Below, one piece after another: positions 58,928 through 64,000 of a stretch of 64,000 bases of DNA; the first letter of the stretch is position 1; each line of letters begins with the position of its first letter. The position numbers were made by a program, and so were the translations under genes. The stretch is from Streptomyces chryseus (GTDB lineage Bacteria; Actinomycetota; Actinomycetes; Streptomycetales; Streptomycetaceae), in contig NZ_BMVO01000025.1 of assembly GCF_014650755.1 (NCBI RefSeq), forward strand, positions 33,157 to 97,156. The letters run 5' to 3'. Below the pieces are notes generated by a model, which saw only the letters and a program-made list of their open reading frames with translations, did no database searches and was not told where the DNA came from.

Positions 58928-60433
58928 CTATGCCGCTGCTGCGGATGAGTCTGCCCGCTCCGCCCGCCGCAGCAGCACCGCGGCGAGAAGTCCGCCGGCG
59001 AGGACCGCGACCGCGCCGACCAGTTGGCTGGTCTCGACCCCGGAGGCGAAGGCGTCCGCGATACGGGCCCGCTCCCCCGCGTCGTCCGCCGCCGCCAGCG
59101 CCGCGGGCAGCGAGGCCGCGGCGACCGCGCCCGGCACGAGCGCGGCGAAGCGGGAGTTCAGCACCGCGCCGAGGACGGCGACGCCGAGGCCGTTGCCGAA
59201 CTCCGCCAGCGTGCCGTTGACGCCGGCGCCCACGCCCGCCTTCTCCGGCGGGATCGCGCTCATGATGGCGTTGGCCATGGCCGGCATGGCGAGCGAGATG
59301 CCCGCGCCCATCACGATCAGGCCCGCCAGCATCCCGCCGTAACCGGAGCCGCCGAGGAGGGCGATCGCGGCGAGGCCCGCCGACAGCAGCGTCATGCCGC
59401 AGGCGATGGTGCCGGGCGTACCCAGCCTCGGCAGCAGGCGCGCGCCGATACCGGTGAGGTTGAGCGCCACGACGGTCAGGGCGAGGGGGGCCGTGCGCAG
59501 CCCGGCCTCCAGGGGCCCGTACCCCAGCACGAACTGGAGGTGCTGCGTCAGGAGGAACAGCGAGCCGCCCATCCCGAACGCGACGAGGATCGCACCCGCG
59601 ACCGCTCCGACGAAGCGCTGGTCGCGGAAGAAGTGCAGGTCCAGCATCGGGTACGGGACGCGCAGCTCCCAGAAGGCGAACGCGCCGAGCACGACGACGC
59701 CGGCCGTCGCGGAGGCGAGCACCTGGGCCGAGGTCCAGCCGTGCTCGGGGCCGGAGATGATCGCGTACACGACGGCGGTCATGCCGAGGGTGGACAGCAC
59801 CGCGCCGAGCAGGTCGGGACGGTCGCCCTGCCGGCTCTTGGACTCCGGCACGAGCGAGACGACGGCGACCAGGCCGAGGACCGCGACCGGGATGTTGACC
59901 AGGAAGATCGCGCCCCACCAGAAGTGGTCGAGCATGACGCCGCCGATCAGCGGGCCGACCGCGAAGCCGAGCGAGTTGACCGTCGACCACAGGCCGATGG
60001 CCTTCACGCGCTCGGTGTCGTCGAAGATCTGCACGACGACGGCCAGGGTCGTGGTGATCAGCAGCGCGCCGCCGACGCCCATGCCCGCGCGGGCGGCGAT
60101 CAACTGGGCGCTGGACTGGGCGATTCCCGCGACGAGCGAACCGATGCCGAAGAGCGCGAGGCCGGCTATCAGCATCTTCTTGCGGCCGTAGCGGTCGGCG
60201 GCGCTGCCGGCGGTGAGCAGCAGACCCGACTGGACCAGCGAGTACGCGTTGATCATCCACTGGATGTCGGCGGTGGACGCGTCCAGTTCCTCGGTCAGCG
60301 ACGGGATCGCGACGTTGAGGACGGTGTTGTCGAGCAGCACGGTGAGCTGGGCGAGACAGATGACGCCGAGGATCAGCCAGCGCTGCGGATGGCCGTGCGC
60401 GGTGGGGCGGTGCTCGGCGGTCGTCGCCGTCAT
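58928..60433 (-). CDS. DHA2-family MFS multidrug exporter
   Basis: 501 aa from the ATG at 60431-60433 with GGAGAG upstream; the open frame runs 30 codons further without support. 14 membrane helices; motif A GSAADRYGRKKMLIAG, motif C SLGFAVGPLIGGVML, motif D1 NTVLNVAIPSLTEELDASTADIQWMINAYSL. It exports drugs or antibiotics by proton antiport. First gene of an MFS-tetR operon, with the operator immediately upstream. It has no C-terminal extra domain, unlike the exporter at 52981. Confidence 0.94.
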   Translation of the reverse strand: MTATTAEHRPTAHGHPQRWLILGVICLAQLTVLLDNTVLNVAIPSLTEELDASTADIQWMINAYSLVQSGLLLTAGSAADRYGRKKMLIAGLALFGIGSLVAGIAQSSAQLIAARAGMGVGGALLITTTLAVVVQIFDDTERVKAIGLWSTVNSLGFAVGPLIGGVMLDHFWWGAIFLVNIPVAVLGLVAVVSLVPESKSRQGDRPDLLGAVLSTLGMTAVVYAIISGPEHGWTSAQVLASATAGVVVLGAFAFWELRVPYPMLDLHFFRDQRFVGAVAGAILVAFGMGGSLFLLTQHLQFVLGYGPLEAGLRTAPLALTVVALNLTGIGARLLPRLGTPGTIACGMTLLSAGLAAIALLGGSGYGGMLAGLIVMGAGISLAMPAMANAIMSAIPPEKAGVGAGVNGTLAEFGNGLGVAVLGAVLNSRFAALVPGAVAAASLPAALAAADDAGERARIADAFASGVETSQLVGAVAVLAGGLLAAVLLRRAERADSSAAAA

Positions 60434-60488
60434 GCGGGCTCTCCTTGTACGGGTACGGGGGTGGACCAAGGGGTGGGGGGTCGTTCCC

Positions 60489-60521
60489 GTACACCGTACA
60501 AGAGAGTCCTGTACGCCGTAC
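60489..60521. promoter_or_regulatory. paired GTAC-N3-GTAC operator of the MFS-tetR operon
   Basis: Two palindromes GTAC-N3-GTAC at 60489-60499 and 60511-60521, 22 bp apart (two helical turns), 56 and 78 bp upstream of the MFS start. They are nearly identical direct repeats (TTGTACGGYGTAC on the minus strand). This is the expected layout for a TetR regulator binding as two dimers. They lie just before the stop of the upstream glycosyltransferase gene. Confidence 0.75.
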
Positions 60522-60523
60522 AA

Positions 60524-62563
60524 CTACTTTCGGTCGGTCAGGTCGTAGAGGGTCGTCCCGTCGACCGTGACCTTGGTGAAGTGGGCCTCGACCCAGGTGG
60601 CGATCTCCGCGTTGCCGCCGCCGGGACCGCCCTGCCCGCCGCCGGGACCGCCCTGCCCGCCGCCGTCGCCGCTCGCGACGAACCAGTGGATCGCGCCCTT
60701 CGCCACGTACGCCTTGAACGCGGCCGGGGTCGGCGAGGGGTCACTGCCGTTGAACCCGCCGATCGCCATCACCGGCTTTCCGGTGGCGAGTTGGTAGCTC
60801 GCCGCGTTCTGCGAGCCGATCGCCGCGGCGGCCCAGGTGTAGTCCTCGGCGTCGGCGGAGATCCTGGCCTCGGCCGCGGATCCGACACTCCGGCCGCCGA
60901 GGAGCCCGCCCATACCGCCCGCGCCGCCCCGCCCGCCCTCGCGCACCGCCGCACCGGGAGCGCCGCCGGGCGCCGTCGCGGCCGGGGGAGCGCCCTGAGG
61001 CCCAGCGGGCCGGCCCCCGGTCCGCCCCGCGCCGGCGGGGGGCTGTCCGACGCCCCCCGCCAGGCGCTCGCCCGTACCGTCGCCGTCCGGGCCGCCCGGC
61101 CGGCCACCGCCGCCGGGCCCGCCCCGTGCCGAGGCCGGTCCCGCCGTGACGATGGACCCGGTGTGAACGCTGCCGACCGTGGAGGCGGCGTACGCGCTCG
61201 GCCCCGCCAGCGCCGCCACGAGCCCGAGGCCGGCGGCCCCGAGGGCGAGCCGCCGGTCGACGCGCCCGGCGAGCACCAGCCCGAGCGCGGCCACCAGGCC
61301 GCACACGAGCACGGCCCAGCGCAGCCACGGCAGGTAGTCGGGGGTGCGCCCCAGCAGGACGTACGCCCACCCGGACGTCACCGCGGCCGCCCCGGCCAGC
61401 GTCCCCGCCGCCAGGAGCGACCGGCGCTCCTCCCACAGCACGGTCGTGCCCATGCCGATCAGGGCGGCGATGTACGGGGCGAGGGCCACCGTGTAGTACT
61501 CGTGGAAGATCCCCGCCATGAAGCTGAAGACGGCCGCGGTCATCAGCAGCGAGCCGCCCCACGCGACGAAGGCGGCGCGCGCGGTGTCGGCCCGCCCGGC
61601 CCGCCAGGTGACGACCAGGCCGGCGACGAGCAGGATCAGGGCGGCGGGCAGCAGCCACGAGATCTGGCCGCCGACGCTCGTGCTGAACATCCGCCCGATG
61701 CCGCTCTCGCCCCAGCCGCCGCCGACGCTTCCGGCCTCCTCGCCGTTGATGCGGCCGAGGCCGTTGTAGCCGAAGGTCAGCTCAAGGAAGCTGTTGGTCT
61801 GCGAGCCTCCGACGTAGGGGCGCGACGCGGCCGGCCACAGCTCGACGACGGCGACCCACCAGCCGCCCGCGACCACGGCGGCGAGCCCGGCGAGGGCGAG
61901 CTGGCCCAGGCGGCGGCGTACGGACGCCGGGGCGCACACGGCGTACAGCACGGCGAGCGGCGGCAGGATCAGGAACGCCTGCAGGGTCTTCGTCAGGAAC
62001 GCGAAGCCGACCGCGACCCCCGCCCACACCAGCCACTTCGTCCGCGCGCCTTCGAGGGCGCGGAGCACGCAGTACACGGTGACGGTCATCAGCAGCGCGA
62101 GCAGCGCGTCCGGGTTGTTGAACCGGAACATCAGGGCGGCCACCGGCGTCAGCGCGAGCACCGCGCCCGCGATCAGGCCGGCGGCGGGGGAGAAGCGGCG
62201 GCGTACGGCGGCGTACAGCACCGCGACCGTGCCCACGCCCATCAGCACCTCGGGGACGAGGATCTGCCACGAGCCGAGACCGAAGAGGCGTACGGACAGG
62301 GCCATCGGCCACAGGGCCGCCGGGGGCTTGTCGACGGTGATCGAGTTCGCGGCGTCCGAGGAGCCGAAGAAGAACGCCTTCCAGCTCTCACCGCCGGCCT
62401 GGACGGCGGCGGAGTAGAAGGAGTTGGCGTAGCCGGACGAGCTGAGGTTCCACAGATAGAACAGCGCGGTGGCGAGCAGCAGCCCGGCGAGGGCGGGCCG
62501 CGCCCAGCGGGGGTCACCGGCGCGGGGGGCGCCGCTCGGGGGCGCGGTCACGGGGGCGGTCAT
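60524..62563 (-). CDS. membrane glycosyltransferase family 39 (ArnT/YkcB-like)
   Basis: 679 aa from the ATG that overlaps the stop of the GT2 gene (62560-62563). About eleven membrane helices. The first external loop has the acidic motif of GT-C enzymes (ANSITVDKPPAALWPMALSVRLFG, Asp-Lys), followed by FRFNNPDALLALLM. Around residues 505-600 there is a Gly/Pro-rich low-complexity stretch, then a C-terminal soluble part (ISADAEDYTWAAAAIGSQNAASYQLATGKPVMAIGGFNGSDP...IHWFVASGDGGGQGG). It uses a polyprenyl-phosphate sugar as donor; the acceptor is unknown. The GT2 partner probably makes that donor. Confidence 0.92.
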   Translation of the reverse strand: MTAPVTAPPSGAPRAGDPRWARPALAGLLLATALFYLWNLSSSGYANSFYSAAVQAGGESWKAFFFGSSDAANSITVDKPPAALWPMALSVRLFGLGSWQILVPEVLMGVGTVAVLYAAVRRRFSPAAGLIAGAVLALTPVAALMFRFNNPDALLALLMTVTVYCVLRALEGARTKWLVWAGVAVGFAFLTKTLQAFLILPPLAVLYAVCAPASVRRRLGQLALAGLAAVVAGGWWVAVVELWPAASRPYVGGSQTNSFLELTFGYNGLGRINGEEAGSVGGGWGESGIGRMFSTSVGGQISWLLPAALILLVAGLVVTWRAGRADTARAAFVAWGGSLLMTAAVFSFMAGIFHEYYTVALAPYIAALIGMGTTVLWEERRSLLAAGTLAGAAAVTSGWAYVLLGRTPDYLPWLRWAVLVCGLVAALGLVLAGRVDRRLALGAAGLGLVAALAGPSAYAASTVGSVHTGSIVTAGPASARGGPGGGGRPGGPDGDGTGERLAGGVGQPPAGAGRTGGRPAGPQGAPPAATAPGGAPGAAVREGGRGGAGGMGGLLGGRSVGSAAEARISADAEDYTWAAAAIGSQNAASYQLATGKPVMAIGGFNGSDPSPTPAAFKAYVAKGAIHWFVASGDGGGQGGPGGGQGGPGGGNAEIATWVEAHFTKVTVDGTTLYDLTDRK

Positions 62564-63849
62564 CGGACGGCCTTCCTCGGGTCGCGTGCGGGCAGGTCGG
62601 AGCGCCGGTCCGGGAAGACCCAGAGGCGGAAGAGCAGGAAGCGCAGGACGGTCGCGGCGAGGTTCGCGGCGACGAGCACGGCCAGTTCGGTGCCGTGCGA
62701 CGGCGAACCGGACGGCGAGGCCCCGACGGCCGCGTCGAGGGCGGCGAGCGAACCGCTGGTGAGGGCGAGCCCGATGGCGAAGACGACGAGGCCCTGGGCC
62801 TGGTGCCGTGCGGCGCGCTCCCGGCCCCGCACCCGGAACGTGAACCTCCGGTTGGCCGCCGTATTGGCCACGGCCGAGACCAGCAGGGCCAGCGCGTTGG
62901 CCGCCTGCGGGCCCACGCCCGCCCGGAAGACGGAGTACAGCGCCAGGTAGGCGAGCGTGCTCAGCGCGCCCACGGCGCAGAACCCGACGAGCTGGCGCGC
63001 CAGGCCGCCGGGCACGCCGCCGATCGCGCGGTCGCGCGGGTCGTCGCCGAAGGGCCGCGCGAGGCGGTCCAGCGGCAGCGCGCCCACGGCGAGCGCCCGC
63101 CCGACCCGCCAGACGCCCTTGAGGTCGTCGACGGCCGTACGCACGACACGCACCGTGCTGTCGGGATCGTCGACCCAGTCCACCGGGACCTCGTGGATGC
63201 GCAGGCCGGCGCGTTCCGCCAGCACCAGCATCTCGGTGTCGAAGAACCAGCCGGTGTCCTCGACCATCGGCAGCAGCCGCTCGGCCACGTCGGCGCGTAT
63301 CGCCTTGAACCCGCACTGCGCGTCGGAGAAGCGCGCGGCGAGCGAGGAACGCAGGATCAGGTTGTACGTACGCGAGACGAACTCGCGCTTCGGACCGCGC
63401 ACGACCCGCGAACCACCCGCCAGGCGGGAGCCGATGGCGAGATCGGAGTGGCCGGAGATCAGCGGCGCGACCAGGGGCAGCAGTGCCTTGAGGTCGGTGG
63501 ACAGGTCGACGTCCATGTACGCGAGGACGGGCGCGTCGGAACGCTCCCAGACGGCCCGCAGGGCCCGCCCGCGCCCCTTCTGCTCCAGGCGTACGGAGGT
63601 CACCTCGGGCACCACGCGCCCGAGCCGGTCGGCGATGTCGGGCGTGCGGTCGGTGCTCGCGTTGTCGGCGACGGTGATCCGGAACGTGTACGGGAAGGTG
63701 CGGGCCAGGTGCTCGCGGAGCCGGAGCACGCACGCTTCGAGATCCCGCTCCTCGTTGAACACGGGGACGACGACATCGAGGACCGGGGCACCCGACTCCC
63801 CGAGAGGCTCCCGAGCCGGCAAGGTGCCCGCTGAAGTGTGGATTCGCAT
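62560..63849 (-). CDS. bifunctional GT2 glycosyltransferase / GtrA-like membrane protein
   Basis: 429 aa from the ATG at 63847-63849 (GGGAG just upstream; spacing is short). Residues about 20-265 are a dolichyl-phosphate sugar synthase-like GT2 domain (LDVVVPVFNEERDLEACV, the DxD in AYMDVDLSTD, GSRLAGGSRV, QCGFKAIRADVAERLLP). Residues about 295-415 are a four-helix GtrA domain (ARQLVGFCAVGALSTLAYLALYSVF, ANTAANRRFTF). The product should be a polyprenyl-phosphate sugar that is flipped and used by the GT39 enzyme encoded next, a two-gene system for glycosylating the cell surface. Confidence 0.92.
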   Translation of the reverse strand: MRIHTSAGTLPAREPLGESGAPVLDVVVPVFNEERDLEACVLRLREHLARTFPYTFRITVADNASTDRTPDIADRLGRVVPEVTSVRLEQKGRGRALRAVWERSDAPVLAYMDVDLSTDLKALLPLVAPLISGHSDLAIGSRLAGGSRVVRGPKREFVSRTYNLILRSSLAARFSDAQCGFKAIRADVAERLLPMVEDTGWFFDTEMLVLAERAGLRIHEVPVDWVDDPDSTVRVVRTAVDDLKGVWRVGRALAVGALPLDRLARPFGDDPRDRAIGGVPGGLARQLVGFCAVGALSTLAYLALYSVFRAGVGPQAANALALLVSAVANTAANRRFTFRVRGRERAARHQAQGLVVFAIGLALTSGSLAALDAAVGASPSGSPSHGTELAVLVAANLAATVLRFLLFRLWVFPDRRSDLPARDPRKAVR

Positions 63850-64000
63850 GCTCCCGAGACTCACGACCGGCCCTGTCAGCGGGATGTGACGCCCCTGTCC
63901 CCCACCTGTGAGTCCACCGACCCGAAAGCCCCCGGTCCGCACCCTTGAGTTCTAGTGGTCGTCGCAACACCCCAGTTCAGGGGATGCGATGGACTTCAAG
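63850..64000 (+). promoter_or_regulatory. divergent intergenic region; possible start of a plus-strand gene at 63989
   Basis: The region holds the promoter of the glycosyltransferase operon. At its right end AGGGG is followed, five bases later, by an ATG at 63989 (MDFK...) that runs off the window. This looks like the start of a gene, but only four codons can be seen. Confidence 0.4.

Overview
The window is a stretch of Streptomyces chromosome. The evidence is very high GC with G/C-biased third codon positions, a BldC that matches the S. coelicolor protein as I recall it residue for residue, an Lsr2-family protein, the sporulation sigma-factor pair sigF/sigN, ANTAR regulators, and the order hrpA - tRNA-Asp - bldC - vdh - purM/purF - purL/purQ/purS - lsrL - purC - purD - dnaX - upp - tadA - sigF/sigN, which resembles the S. 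coelicolor SCO4096 to SCO4034 region from memory. All calls come from reading the sequence and recalled family knowledge; no search was run.

Layout. 1-8.9 kb: two secreted or membrane proteins of unknown role, the DEAH helicase HrpA, tRNA-Asp, a small Cys/His protein, the developmental regulator BldC and a branched-chain amino-acid dehydrogenase. 9-21.2 kb: two purine blocks on the minus strand (purF-purM and purS-purQ-purL), separated by a Tat-exported sulfatase, a secreted metalloprotease, a META-domain lipoprotein, a HemK-like methyltransferase and a mycothiol-enzyme-like protein. 21.5-26.1 kb: an Lsr2 paralogue, three tRNA-Gly genes (one very atypical) and an ABC transporter plus two-component system. 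26.1-34.4 kb: purC, a dimethylformamidase-like protein, a degenerate M48-like membrane protein, purD, dnaX and the SRP RNA. With these, seven purine enzymes or subunits are encoded here (PurF, D, S/L/Q, M and C).

34.5-39.6 kb is the clearest accessory DNA. The 3' half of tRNA-Ser(GGA) is repeated three times as a direct repeat of about 54 bp. The copies bound two tandem islets: one with a PIN toxin/antitoxin pair and a frameshifted recombination-directionality-factor-like gene, the other with a single 807-aa XPB/Ssl2-N-terminal-like + WYL protein. No integrase is present.

39.7-52.3 kb: secreted lipase, GPP34 protein, GNAT, cupin regulator, MmpS-like protein, HhH-GPD protein, LytR_C protein, upp, the tadA operon, tRNA-Ser(CGA), two small membrane proteins, a Dabb protein, sigF, sigN and a lipoprotein. 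52.4-64 kb: a MarR-controlled MFS exporter fused to carboxypeptidase-regulatory-like repeats and followed by a YceI protein carrying the same kind of domain, two GAF-ANTAR regulators, a TetR/MFS pair with paired operators, and a two-gene membrane glycosyltransferase operon.
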